Assembly (NCBI RefSeq): GCF_001682385.1
Contig: NZ_CP016210.1
Span: 3,906,001 to 3,970,000, forward strand
Length of the DNA stretch: 64,000 bases
Direction: 5' to 3'
Source of the DNA: Azoarcus olearius
GTDB taxonomy: Bacteria > Pseudomonadota > Gammaproteobacteria > Burkholderiales > Rhodocyclaceae
A program made the translations under genes and the position numbers. Below are positions 8,319 to 16,724 of this stretch, piece by piece (within the stretch, counting starts at the first letter, position 1; every line of letters starts with the position of its first letter). The notes below the pieces were generated by a model, which was not told the origin of the DNA, searched no databases, and was given only the letters and a program-made list of their open reading frames with translations.

Positions 8319-8487
8319 CCCCCTCCCCTTCAAGGGGGTGAAGCTGGGGGCTTCGGCAAGCACTGCTTGCCGTCAGCTGAGCGACGACGCGAAGCGGAGG
8401 CTACCGGGCTGGGGTGGGGATGGCGTCAGGTGCAGCGCGCACTTCAACCCCATCCCCCTCCTAACCTCCCCCTTGAAGGGGGAGGGA
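8319..8487. repeat. dispersed intergenic repeat, copy A
   Basis: Begins with CCCCCTCCCCTTCAAGGGGG and ends with CCCCCTTGAAGGGGGAGGGA, which are inverted relative to each other. Inside are TTCGGCAAGCACTGCTTGCCG, a GGGGTGGGGATGG block and its partner CCCATCCCCCTCC. Related copies occur at 37774-38008, 60529-60733 and 63418-63645. No open reading frame inside looks like a gene, and the family is not one I can name. Confidence 0.75.
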
Positions 8488-8551
8488 CTACAACCGGCCG
8501 GGCCCCGAAGCGAGCGTGCTACCTCAAGAGTCACTACGGCTCTAGGCCGAC

Positions 8552-9133
8552 TCAGCCTGGCCGTTGAGAACCCGGACCGCGGGCGGCAAGCGTCTCCGGC
8601 GCGTCCGGGTCGGCTTCTGCTTCTGCATCGCCCTCAACCGCTCCCGCTCCCTCATCCGCCGCCTCGACACTGACCGGCGCGGCCGCGCCGACGTCGACAG
8701 CAGACGCCTCCTCGGCCTCCACCCCGCCATGCTCCATCAGCAACTCCTGCGCGTGCCGCAGCCGCGCCAGCACGTCCGGCGGAATCGGCGCGGACACCGA
8801 GTAGTCGTCGATGTAGATATCGAGCCCGTCCATGACGTTGAAGTGCGGATCGCTGAACAGCTTCTTCAACGCCTGGCGCCGCAGGGCTTCGCCGACCTCG
8901 TCCTTGAGATAGGCGGTGAAGTCGGATTCGAGCGTCAGCGCCTCGGGCGGAGGCAGCGCCTCGCCGGGCGCCAGCGTGGGCGGCAGCGCGGCGTCGGCAG
9001 CGGCTGCCCCGGGGGGTGCGGACGGCGTCGCCGCGGGTACGGGCTCGGGCACCGTCGCAGGCGCGGCCGGGGGCACGCTGCCCTCGCCGCGCTTCAGCCG
9101 CGACCAGCGCGCGAGGAAACGCCCGCCACTCAT
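8552..9133 (-). CDS. DUF3306 domain protein
   Basis: 193 residues. The N-terminal part MSGGRFLARWSRLKRG and the central LTLESDFTAYLKDEVGEALRRQ with LKKLFSDPHFNVMDGLDIYI are the DUF3306 signature; the rest is Pro/Ala- and acid-rich and probably disordered. It is co-encoded with DUF3305 next to formate dehydrogenase and fdhD in many proteobacteria, so an accessory role in that system is inferred, but no biochemical function is established to my knowledge. The ATG overlaps the DUF3305 stop by four bases (ATGA). Confidence 0.88.
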   Translation of the reverse strand: MSGGRFLARWSRLKRGEGSVPPAAPATVPEPVPAATPSAPPGAAAADAALPPTLAPGEALPPPEALTLESDFTAYLKDEVGEALRRQALKKLFSDPHFNVMDGLDIYIDDYSVSAPIPPDVLARLRHAQELLMEHGGVEAEEASAVDVGAAAPVSVEAADEGAGAVEGDAEAEADPDAPETLAARGPGSQRPG

Positions 9134-9615
9134 TGCCGCCCTCCCTCGCCGGCACGGTTCTGCGCCAGCGGGTCGTTGCGCCGCACCTTCTTGCGCGGCG
9201 CGGGCTTGTAGTGGGTATTGACGAAATCTCCCACCCAGTCGGCGATCTCGCGCGACATCGGTACGCCATCCACCTGCTCGCCGGAATCGAGCCAACGCGC
9301 CGCTTCGCCGTAGCTGGCCGACACCGCCACCGGCAGCGCGACCTCGCCTTCCTTGCGCCACATCACGAACACCTTGGGCACCGGCGAACTCATGTTGAGG
9401 AAATAGTTGTCGGCCTCGTCGCGGAACAGTTCGAGCGCGAAGCCGCCAACCAGCCACTGATCGCGGTCGGTCTCGGCGAGGATCTGGCGCGGTGCCGCCG
9501 CAGCGCCGGCACCGTCGAACGCAGGGACCGCGCCGACCGCTTCCCAGGCCTCGTCCACCCAGCGGTTCTGCAGGCGGCGGCGCTCCATGATCACGGCGAG
9601 GGGGAACTGTTGCAT
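9130..9615 (-). CDS. DUF3305 domain protein
   Basis: 161 residues with the DUF3305 hallmarks: FPLAVIMERRRLQNRWVDE near the N-terminus, YFLNMSSPVPKVFVMWR in the middle and DWVGDFVNTHYKPAPRKKVR near the end. It forms a two-gene unit with DUF3306 and is divergent from fdhD across about 157 bases. The conserved genomic link with formate dehydrogenase suggests an accessory or maturation role, which is inference. ATG at 9613-9615. Confidence 0.88.
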   Translation of the reverse strand: MQQFPLAVIMERRRLQNRWVDEAWEAVGAVPAFDGAGAAAAPRQILAETDRDQWLVGGFALELFRDEADNYFLNMSSPVPKVFVMWRKEGEVALPVAVSASYGEAARWLDSGEQVDGVPMSREIADWVGDFVNTHYKPAPRKKVRRNDPLAQNRAGEGGRQ

Positions 9616-9649
9616 GGGAGAAATCCTGACGGCGGCGGGTTGCGTTTAC

Positions 9650-9665
9650 AGCATACGTCAGCCCT
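9650..9665 (-). promoter_or_regulatory. weak candidate sigma-54 promoter for DUF3305-DUF3306
   Basis: Minus-strand AGGGCTGACGTATGCT has GG and GC with -24/-12 spacing and a TGCT tail like the fdh promoter at 7993-8008, but few other matches. It predicts a start about 24 bases before the DUF3305 ATG. A single TTGCG half-site lies at 9640-9644. The match may be chance. Confidence 0.3.
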
Positions 9666-9772
9666 GGCCGCGCCGACACGTCGGCAAACCCGCCCGGCCG
9701 TTGCGGGTGGCGCGCATGGCCGGGGGCGCCGAAGCCGCTACAATCCGCCGCATTCTCCTACTGCCGCAGACC

Positions 9773-10600
9773 ATGGCCCCACCCTCCTACCGTCCCGTCC
9801 TGAGCCAGGCCAGCCGTCCGCTCACGGTCACCATCCCGGCGGTGAACGAGCACGGCGAAAGCGTGCCCACCGCGATCGCCGGCGAGCATCCGCTGACGAT
9901 CTACGTCGACAAGCGCGAGATCGTCACGCTGATGACGCTGGGCGCCGCGCCCGAGGCGCTGACCCTGGGCTGGTTGCGCAACCAGCGCCTGGTGCGCACG
10001 CTGGAGGACATCGTGGCGGTGCAGGTGGACTGGGAGGTGAACGCGGTGGCGGTGACCACCCGTCACGGCCTGCAGGACGCCGACGAACGCCTGGGCAGCC
10101 GCACCGTGACCACCGGCTGCGGGCAGGGCACGGTGTTCGGCGGGCTGATGGACGAGATCGACAGCATCCGCCTGCCGGCGACGCGCACGCTGTCACAGGC
10201 GACGCTGTACGCCCTGATGGACGCGGTGCGCCACCACGAATCCATCTACAAGCAGGCCGGCGCGGTGCATGGCTGCGCGCTGGCGCAGGCACGGCCGGAC
10301 GGCTGCGAGATCCTGATGTTCGTCGAGGATGTCGGCCGCCACAACGCGGTGGACGCGATCGCCGGGCGGATGTGGCTGGACGGCCTCGAAGGCGGCGACA
10401 AGATCTTCTACACCACCGGGCGGCTGACCTCCGAGATGGTGATCAAGACCGCGCAGATGGGCATCCCTTTCCTGGTGTCGCGCTCCGGGCTCACGCAGAT
10501 GGGCTGGGACATCGCGCGCCGCATCGGCATCACCATGATCGGCCGCGCCCAGGGCAAGCACTACCTGCTGTTTTCCGGCGAGGAGCACTTCACGCGATGA
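9773..10600 (+). CDS. fdhD: formate dehydrogenase accessory sulfurtransferase FdhD
   Basis: 275 residues. FdhD carries sulfur from a cysteine desulfurase to the Mo-bis-MGD cofactor, which is needed for an active formate dehydrogenase. The catalytic Cys lies in TTGCGQGTVFGG; a single Cys replaces the CxxC of E. coli FdhD. Other family motifs seen are HPLTIYVDKREIVTLMTLG, HGCALA and FVEDVGRHNAVDA. I chose ATG 9773 because the sequence from APPSYRPVLSQASRPL fits the family and the upstream extension does not. Its stop overlaps the mobA start (ATGA). Confidence 0.95.
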   Translation: MAPPSYRPVLSQASRPLTVTIPAVNEHGESVPTAIAGEHPLTIYVDKREIVTLMTLGAAPEALTLGWLRNQRLVRTLEDIVAVQVDWEVNAVAVTTRHGLQDADERLGSRTVTTGCGQGTVFGGLMDEIDSIRLPATRTLSQATLYALMDAVRHHESIYKQAGAVHGCALAQARPDGCEILMFVEDVGRHNAVDAIAGRMWLDGLEGGDKIFYTTGRLTSEMVIKTAQMGIPFLVSRSGLTQMGWDIARRIGITMIGRAQGKHYLLFSGEEHFTR

Positions 10601-11238
10601 GCACGCACAACGCGAATACGGCCGCCGGCCAGACCGGCATCACCGGGGTGCTGCTGGCCGGCGGCCAGGGCAGCCGCATGGGCGGGGTCGACAAGGGTCT
10701 GGTCGAACTCGCCGGCCAGCCGATGGCCGCCCACGTGCTCGCGCGGCTCGCGCCCCAGGTGGACGAAATCATCATCAACGCCAACCAGAACCCGGAGGCG
10801 TGGGCGGCCTTCGGCTACCCGGTGTTCGGCGACGACATTCCCGGCTATGCCGGCCCGCTTGCCGGCCTGCACGCGGCGCTCGCCCGCGCCAGCCATCCGC
10901 TGGTGGCGACGGCGCCCTGCGATTCGCCCTTCCTGCCGGCCGATCTGGTCGGCCGCCTGCATGCCGCACTGCTGGCCGCGGATGCGCAGCTCGCGGTGGC
11001 CAAGACCTTCGACCAGGCGCACCCGGTGTTCTGCCTGTGCCGGCGCGATCTTGCCGATCACCTGCTCGCCTTCCTGCAGGGCGGCGGACGCAAGATCGAC
11101 CGCTGGTACGGCACGCTGGCGGTGGTGGAAGTCGCCTTCGACGATGAAGAGGCGGCCTTCCGCAACATCAACACCCGCGACGAGCTGGCCGCGGCCACCG
11201 CGGAACTGCCCCGGGCCCGGACCGAGCGTGGCCGCTGA
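10597..11238 (+). CDS. mobA: molybdenum cofactor guanylyltransferase MobA
   Basis: 213 residues. It adds GMP from GTP to molybdopterin to make the MGD form used by FdhA. The nucleotide-binding loop is VLLAGGQGSRMGGVDKGLV, followed by the conserved PLAGLHAAL and the ATAPCDSPFLP motif; the end holds FRNINTRDEL. It overlaps fdhD by four bases and is itself overlapped by the next gene, so the three read as one transcript. The first 16 residues before GVLLAGG are a short variable leader. Confidence 0.95.
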   Translation: MSTHNANTAAGQTGITGVLLAGGQGSRMGGVDKGLVELAGQPMAAHVLARLAPQVDEIIINANQNPEAWAAFGYPVFGDDIPGYAGPLAGLHAALARASHPLVATAPCDSPFLPADLVGRLHAALLAADAQLAVAKTFDQAHPVFCLCRRDLADHLLAFLQGGGRKIDRWYGTLAVVEVAFDDEEAAFRNINTRDELAAATAELPRARTERGR

Positions 11239-12148
11239 GCGGGAAGTCGCGCCCGGGGCGGAGGCCGAGGGCCCCTGCCTCAACGCGCGCGAGGCGGCGG
11301 CATGGCTGCAGCTCAACGAGAAAAAGCTCTACGAACTCGCCAACAAGCGCGACATTCCCGCGGTGCGGATCGGTGGCAAGTGGCTGTTTCCGCGCGCGCT
11401 GCTGCTCGAATGGCTGCATGAGCAGGCCCACGGCGGCGTGCTCACCGACCGGCTGCTGATCAGCGGCAGCGACGACCCCTTGCTGAGCGCGGCCGTCGGC
11501 GCACTGGCCGCCGACCTCGGCAGCGAAGCCTGCGTGGCCTACAGCCCGACCGGGACTCTGGCCGGGCTGGAACTGCTGGCGCGCCGCCGCACCAACGTCT
11601 GCGCGCTGCACTGGGGCAGCGTGGAAACCAGCGCGACGCAGCACGCGCTGCTGCTGCGCCGCTTCGCCCAGCACCCGCAATGGACGCTGCTGCGCCTGGC
11701 GCACCGCGAACAGGGCGTGATCCTGCGCCGCGGGCTGGAGGTGGACGGCATCGAAACGCTGGCGGCATTCGACTACCGCTGGGCGATGCGCCAGCACGGC
11801 GCGGGCTCGCGCCACTTTCTCGAATCCGCCCTCGCCAGCCGCGGCTTCCGGCCCGAGGACTGCACCGTGGTGGCCGAGGCGCGCTCCGAGCGGGAAGCCG
11901 CCGGCATCGTGGCGCGCGAAGAGGCGGACTGCGCCCCCGGTACGCGCGCGGCGGCCGCGGAGTTCGGCCTCGGCTTCGTCGCGCTGGGATGGGAGGCGTT
12001 CGATCTCGCGCTGCCACGCGAAATCCTGTTCCGCGACCTGTTCCAGCGCCTGCTCACCCGCTACGGCGGGGCCGAGATGCAGGCACTGGCGGGACGGCTG
12101 GGCGGCTACGACCTGGCGCCGCTGGGACGGCTGGTCGCGGCGGGCTGA
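11228..12148 (+). CDS. excisionase-type HTH regulator with PBP-like ligand domain
   Basis: 306 residues starting with GTG inside the mobA 3' end (11-base overlap). Residues around CLNAREAAAWLQLNEKKLYE and DIPAVRIGGKWLFPRALLLE form an excisionase/MerR-like winged helix. The remainder resembles the PBP-like domain fused to such HTHs (motifs LLISGSDDPLLSAAV, YSPTGTLAGLELLARRRTNVCALHWG, CAPGTRAAAAEFGLGFV). Related proteins are thought to sense small ligands, often oxyanions. The overlap with mobA suggests a molybdate/tungstate or cofactor-linked signal, which is inference. Confidence 0.8.
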   Translation: MAAEREVAPGAEAEGPCLNAREAAAWLQLNEKKLYELANKRDIPAVRIGGKWLFPRALLLEWLHEQAHGGVLTDRLLISGSDDPLLSAAVGALAADLGSEACVAYSPTGTLAGLELLARRRTNVCALHWGSVETSATQHALLLRRFAQHPQWTLLRLAHREQGVILRRGLEVDGIETLAAFDYRWAMRQHGAGSRHFLESALASRGFRPEDCTVVAEARSEREAAGIVAREEADCAPGTRAAAAEFGLGFVALGWEAFDLALPREILFRDLFQRLLTRYGGAEMQALAGRLGGYDLAPLGRLVAAG

Positions 12149-12160
12149 GGGCCGCGGCTT

Positions 12161-12664
12161 TCAGCGCGCGGCCGGAAGGGCGAAGAAGGCTTCGATGAAG
12201 TCCGCCACCGCCGCGGGGTCGTTGATGTCGAGTTGCGGCAGCGGGGTGGGCAGCGCGACGTCGGTCGCGACCGCGACGATGTCGGCGTCGTCGGGGTAGA
12301 ACGCCGGCTCGGTCACCTCCGTACGGCGCACCTCGATCTTCGGAATACGGGCGCGCTTGAAGCCTTCGACCAGCACCAGGTCGCAGGGCGACAGCTTGTC
12401 GAGCAGCGCCGTCAGCGGCATTTCGTCCTCGCCGCGCAGTTCGTGCATCAGCGACCAGCGCACGCCGGAGCTGATCAGCACCTCGCGGCAGCCGGCGTGG
12501 CGATGGCGCCACGAGTCCTTGCCCTCGTGGTCGATGTCGAAACGATGATGGGCGTGCTTGATCAGCGAGACGACGCGTCCGCGTGCGCTGAGGAGCGCCA
12601 CCACCTGTTCGACGATAGTGGTCTTGCCGCTGCCGGACCAGCCGGCGAATCCGATGACGTTCAT
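12161..12664 (-). CDS. mobB: molybdopterin-guanine dinucleotide biosynthesis adaptor MobB
   Basis: 167 residues with a P-loop near the start (GFAGWSGSGKTTIVEQVV), the KHAHHRFDIDHEGKDSWRHR segment and the family's DLVLVEGFKRARIPKIEV. MobB binds GTP and assists MobA or delivers MGD. It faces the mobA-regulator unit convergently with a 12-base gap and lies 32 bases after the sensor kinase gene, so it may be transcribed with the two-component system. ATG at 12662-12664. Confidence 0.94.
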   Translation of the reverse strand: MNVIGFAGWSGSGKTTIVEQVVALLSARGRVVSLIKHAHHRFDIDHEGKDSWRHRHAGCREVLISSGVRWSLMHELRGEDEMPLTALLDKLSPCDLVLVEGFKRARIPKIEVRRTEVTEPAFYPDDADIVAVATDVALPTPLPQLDINDPAAVADFIEAFFALPAAR

Positions 12665-12696
12665 GTTCCGTTGCAGTGGGTGCGGGGTGGGCTGCG

Positions 12697-14832
12697 TCAG
12701 GCGCCGCCGTTGCGCGCCGGCTCTACCGGCTCGACGTGATATTCGGGCTCGGTCAGCAGCCAGACGGTGAAGGCCGCGCCTGCGCCGGGCACGCTTTCCA
12801 CCGTGATGCGGCCGCCATAGCGCTCGACGAGCGAGTAGCTGATCGACAGTCCGAGTCCGGTGCCCTGCGTCTTCTTGGTGGTGAAAAAGGGGTCGAATAT
12901 ACGCGCGAGATCCTCGTCGCGGATACCCTGCCCGGTGTCGCGCACCGTGACGCATACCCCGCGCGCCACGATTCCGCCCGGCCCGCGCTCGTCCCAGTCC
13001 GCGGTGGTCAACGTCAGCGTGCCGCCGGCCGGCATCGCCTGCACCGCGTTGACGATCAGGTTGATCAAGACCTGCTGCAACTCCTGCTCGTTGATCTCGA
13101 CCAGCCGCAGCGTGCCCGGCTCGTGCCGCACGGTCACGCCCTGGCGCGACAGATGCTGGCGCGTCAGCACCAGGCAATCCGCCAGCACCGTATTCACATC
13201 CACCGCGGCGGCATAGCCGGCGAACTCGCCGGGGCGGGCGAACTGCAGCAGCTTGGTGACGATCTTGCGGATGCGGTTGACCTGTTCGTCAATCAGGCGG
13301 ATCTCGTTCAGCACCGGCGTCGCGTGTTCGCCGAGTTCCTCGCGCAGCAATTCGAGGTTGCCCTGGATGACCGCGGTGGGGTTGCTGATCTCGTGCGCGA
13401 CGCCCGCGGTCAGTTCGCCGATCGCGGCAAGCTTCTCGGTCATCACCAGCTGGCGCTGCGCGGTGCGCAGTTCCGCGTTGGCGGCCTCGAGGTCGCGCGT
13501 GCGTTCGACCACCTTGCGGTCCAGCGACTCGGCCAGTTGCTGCAATTGCTCGCGCTTGCCCGCCAGGGTATCGAGCAGGCGGTCGAACTCGCGCGCGAGC
13601 AGGCCGAGTTCGTCGCGGCTGCCCACCTCGCCCACCCGCGCCGCGCCCTCGCCGGCCTCGATGCGGCCGATGGTGCCGTGCATGCGCTCGATCGGGCGGA
13701 AGATGCTGCGCGCCCACTGCAGCGACCACACCGCGCCGGCGAGGCTGATCAGCAGGAACAGGCAGAAGATCACCAGCAGCGCCACGGTCTTGGCCACCCG
13801 GAATGGCGCCTCGAGAAAGCCGACGTAGAGCATGCCGACGCGCTCGCCGGCGCTGTCGAGCACCGGCTCGTAACCGGACACGTACCAGTCGTTTACCACG
13901 AAGGCGGTCTCCAGCCAGGTGTGGCCCTGCTCCAGCACGTGCTCGCGCACCTCGGCCGAAGCGCGCGTGCCGAGCGCGCGTTCGCCGGCGAACAGGCGCA
14001 CGTTGGTGGCGATGCGGGCGTCGCCGAGAAACAGCGTGGCGGTGCCCTTGCTGCCGAGCGGCAGCGAACCGTCCCGATAGACGATGGCGTTGATCGTATC
14101 GACGATCGCGAGATTGCCGTTGAGCAACAGCCCGCCCTCGACCACCGCGACCAGGTTGCCGCGCGCATCCACTACCGGCGCCGCAGCCTGGATCACCATG
14201 CCGCGCGTTTCCTCCTCACGGTCGTCGGCGCGCGCACGCGGCGTGTCGCGCAAGGCCAGCCGGGCGCGTTCGCGCAGGGCGGGAGCGATCGCGCCCAGCT
14301 CGGCGGCTTCGAACACCTCCACGCCGCTCGCGGCGCCCTCGCGGATCGCGCGCATCACCAGCGGCCAGTGGGCGCGCTCGGCACCGGCTGGCAGGGTGCC
14401 GGACGAACGCAGCACGCGGCCGTTCACATCCAGCACGTTGAGATAGTCGAGCCCGCGCTCGCCGCGCACCTGCTCCAGCAGCACCTGCAATTCGCCCGGC
14501 ACGCCCTGGTGCGCCGCGCCGGGGGCGGAGCGGTCGGCAGACGGCGCTTCGTGCGCAAGCGCCGCGGCGAGCCGGCGCGAATCGGCGAAGCCCTCGACCC
14601 GGTTGCCGACGTCGGCGACCACGCGGTCGAAGTACTCGTGCGCGCTGACCAGGTCGCTGCCGACCTTGAAGACCAGCAGCTTGTGGTAGTAGGTGTGGCT
14701 CCAGTACCAGGTCAGCCCCATGATGATCGGGAAACCGAGCATCAACGGGGCGAGCACCAGGAACAGCAGCTTGGCGCGGACCGAGCCGGGGAAGTAGTCG
14801 AGCAGCGGGCGCAGCAAGCGGGGCAGACGCAT
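12697..14832 (-). CDS. membrane sensor histidine kinase with Cache domain
   Basis: 711 residues. A first membrane helix (about 22-43) and a second (about 347-370) enclose a large periplasmic sensing region that looks like a Cache_3/Cache_2 fusion, ending with YEPVLDSAGERVGMLYVGFL. Then follow HAMP (RPIERMHGTIGRIEAGE), a coiled coil, a HisKA box with phospho-acceptor His480 (GVAHEISNPTAVIQGNLELL), and an ATPase domain with N, G1 and G2 boxes (NLIVNAVQAMPAGG, VRDTGQGIRDED, KTQGTGLGLSISYS). It is encoded 8 bases after the sigma-54 activator. Signal unknown; formate or another carboxylate is possible given the neighbours and domain type. Confidence 0.92.
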   Translation of the reverse strand: MRLPRLLRPLLDYFPGSVRAKLLFLVLAPLMLGFPIIMGLTWYWSHTYYHKLLVFKVGSDLVSAHEYFDRVVADVGNRVEGFADSRRLAAALAHEAPSADRSAPGAAHQGVPGELQVLLEQVRGERGLDYLNVLDVNGRVLRSSGTLPAGAERAHWPLVMRAIREGAASGVEVFEAAELGAIAPALRERARLALRDTPRARADDREEETRGMVIQAAAPVVDARGNLVAVVEGGLLLNGNLAIVDTINAIVYRDGSLPLGSKGTATLFLGDARIATNVRLFAGERALGTRASAEVREHVLEQGHTWLETAFVVNDWYVSGYEPVLDSAGERVGMLYVGFLEAPFRVAKTVALLVIFCLFLLISLAGAVWSLQWARSIFRPIERMHGTIGRIEAGEGAARVGEVGSRDELGLLAREFDRLLDTLAGKREQLQQLAESLDRKVVERTRDLEAANAELRTAQRQLVMTEKLAAIGELTAGVAHEISNPTAVIQGNLELLREELGEHATPVLNEIRLIDEQVNRIRKIVTKLLQFARPGEFAGYAAAVDVNTVLADCLVLTRQHLSRQGVTVRHEPGTLRLVEINEQELQQVLINLIVNAVQAMPAGGTLTLTTADWDERGPGGIVARGVCVTVRDTGQGIRDEDLARIFDPFFTTKKTQGTGLGLSISYSLVERYGGRITVESVPGAGAAFTVWLLTEPEYHVEPVEPARNGGA

Positions 14833-14840
14833 CGGGCGGG

Positions 14841-16253
14841 TCAGTCGCCGCTGCCGGGGGTTGCGGCCTCACCCCATTCGGCGAACTTGCGGTCCAGGGT
14901 CTTGCGCGACACCGCCAGCCGGCGCGCGGCCTCTGCCTTGTTGCCGGCGCAGGCTTCGACCACGCGCAAGATGTGGCGCTTCTCCACCTCTTCCAGCGTC
15001 AGCTCGAGTTCGCCCGGTGCCGCAGGCGACGGTTCGCGCCGCGCGGGGGCGCCGGTGGCAGCGGGAAAGGCGCCGAGGATCAGCGAACGCTCGACCAGGT
15101 TGCGCAGTTCGCGCACGTTGCCCGGCCACGGATAGGCCGCCAGCCGGGTCACCAGCTCGTGCGACAGCGGGAGCGGCGCCACCCCGAGTTGCATCGACAG
15201 CAGCGTCATGAAGTGGCTCACCAGGTCCGGGATGTCCTCCACCCGCTCGCGCAGCGCCGGCACCCGCATTTCCACCACCGCGAGGCGGAAATAGAGGTCC
15301 TGGCGGAAGCCACCGGCGGCGACTTCGGCGGCGAGGTCGCGATTGGACGCAGCGATGATGCGCACATCGACCGGCACCTCGCGTTCGGTGCCCACCGGCC
15401 GCAGCTTGCGCTCTTCCAGCACCCGCAGCAGGCGGGTCTGCATGGCCAGCGGAAGTTCGCTGATCTCGTCGAGGAAGAGCGTGCCGCCATGGGCGTAGTA
15501 GAACAGCCCGTTGCGCGTTTCGGTGGCCCCGGTAAAAGCGCCCTTGACGTGGCCGAACAGCTCGGACTCGATCAGCTCGGACGCGATCGCGGCGCAGTTG
15601 AGCGGCACGAAGGGCCGGTGCGCGCGCGGGCTCATCTGGTGCAGCGCGCGCGCCGCTACCTCCTTGCCGGTGCCGGATTCGCCCAGCAGCAGCACCGTGC
15701 TCGGCATCTGCCCGACGCGCCGGATCAGGCCCCGCAACTGCTGGATCGCGGGCGAGTGGCCGATGAGGCCGAGGAGATCGGTGGAGCGTTCGGCGAGTTC
15801 GCGGCGCAGCACGAAATTCTCGCGCGCCAGCCCGGCGCGTTCGAAGCAGCGCTTGATCGAGTTGAGGATCTGATCGACGCGGAAGGGCTTCAGGATGAAG
15901 TCCGAGGCCCCCGCGCGCAGCGCGCCGATCGCGGTGTCCATGTCGGCAAAAGCGGTGATCAGGATCACGTCGCCGGCGAAGCCGTGAGCGCGCAGTTCGT
16001 GCAGCCATTGCACGCCCGATTTGCCCGGCAGCGCGATGTCCAGCACCAGCAGGTCGAAGTGCAGCCGGGCCATCAGCGCCTCCGCCTGCTCGACGCCGGC
16101 GGCGGCCTCGACCAGCCCGCAACGCCGTTTCAGCGTGCGTTCGAGGAAGTTGCGCATGCCTTCCTCGTCATCGACGATGAGGATGGAATGGGCCTGCCAG
16201 TTGAATTCTGCGCTGTCGCCGCCGGCTGCCGCCGCTGCAGTCTCGTGCTGCAT
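14841..16253 (-). CDS. NtrC-family sigma-54-dependent response regulator
   Basis: 470 residues. Receiver domain at about 22-140 with phospho-acceptor Asp72 (LLVLDIALPGKSG); AAA+ domain with Walker A GESGTGKEVA (191-200), sigma-54 contact loop GAFTGA (238-243) and Walker B GGTLFLDEISELP; C-terminal Fis-type helix-turn-helix (AGNKAEAARRLAVSRKTLDRK). It must therefore activate one or more -24/-12 promoters. The nearest candidates are the fdh operon at 7993-8008 and DUF3305 at 9650-9665, so a role in formate dehydrogenase control is a reasonable but unproved inference. AAGGAG precedes its ATG. Confidence 0.94.
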   Translation of the reverse strand: MQHETAAAAAGGDSAEFNWQAHSILIVDDEEGMRNFLERTLKRRCGLVEAAAGVEQAEALMARLHFDLLVLDIALPGKSGVQWLHELRAHGFAGDVILITAFADMDTAIGALRAGASDFILKPFRVDQILNSIKRCFERAGLARENFVLRRELAERSTDLLGLIGHSPAIQQLRGLIRRVGQMPSTVLLLGESGTGKEVAARALHQMSPRAHRPFVPLNCAAIASELIESELFGHVKGAFTGATETRNGLFYYAHGGTLFLDEISELPLAMQTRLLRVLEERKLRPVGTEREVPVDVRIIAASNRDLAAEVAAGGFRQDLYFRLAVVEMRVPALRERVEDIPDLVSHFMTLLSMQLGVAPLPLSHELVTRLAAYPWPGNVRELRNLVERSLILGAFPAATGAPARREPSPAAPGELELTLEEVEKRHILRVVEACAGNKAEAARRLAVSRKTLDRKFAEWGEAATPGSGD

Positions 16254-16296
16254 GCTGTCTCCTTGCCGCCCCGCCCTCGTGCTGCCGATCGCAGCC

Positions 16297-16707
16297 TCAG
16301 AACGGTTTCATCACCACCAGGAACACTACCGCGAACAGGACCAGCACCGGCACCTCGTTGAACACGCGGAACCACACATGGCTGCGCGTATTGCGGCCGG
16401 CGGCGAAGTCACGCATCAGCTTGCCGCAGTACAGGTGATAAGCGACGAGCCCGAGCGTCAGCGCGATCTTGGCGTGCAGCCAGCCGCCGGCAAAGCCGTA
16501 GCCCAGCGCCAGCCACAGGCCGAGCCCGACCGCGAGGATGCCGAGCGGGGTCATGAAGCGGTAGAGCTTGGTCTCCATCAGCGCCAGACGCTCGCGCGTG
16601 GCGGCGTCCTCCACCATGGCGTGATTGACGAACAGGCGCGGCAGGTAGAACAGCCCGGCAAACCAGCTCACGACAAACGCGATGTGCAGCGACTTCAGGA
16701 CCAGCAT
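16297..16707 (-). CDS. hemJ: protoporphyrinogen oxidase HemJ / CopD-like membrane protein
   Basis: 136 residues, four predicted membrane helices. The opening LKSLHIAFVVSWFAGLFYLP and RLFVNH contains the conserved His and Trp of the HemJ (UPF0093) family, which converts protoporphyrinogen IX to protoporphyrin IX with heme as cofactor. I start at ATG 16705-16707, which has GGAG 8 bases upstream; a TTG two codons earlier is less likely. It lies 17 bases after the SDR gene and 43 bases before the response regulator. Confidence 0.82.
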   Translation of the reverse strand: MLVLKSLHIAFVVSWFAGLFYLPRLFVNHAMVEDAATRERLALMETKLYRFMTPLGILAVGLGLWLALGYGFAGGWLHAKIALTLGLVAYHLYCGKLMRDFAAGRNTRSHVWFRVFNEVPVLVLFAVVFLVVMKPF

Positions 16708-16724
16708 CGGCAATGCTCCGGGGA

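Noticed and set aside
8206-8673. Protein-coding frames within the repeats
   Set aside because: These frames translate the dispersed repeat (PPNLPLEGGG-like runs) and also occur within the other copies, so they are repeat artefacts, not genes.
12697-13177. Long minus-strand frame joining kinase 3' end and mobB
   Set aside because: Only the part from ATG 12664 encodes MobB; the earlier part overlaps the kinase in another frame.
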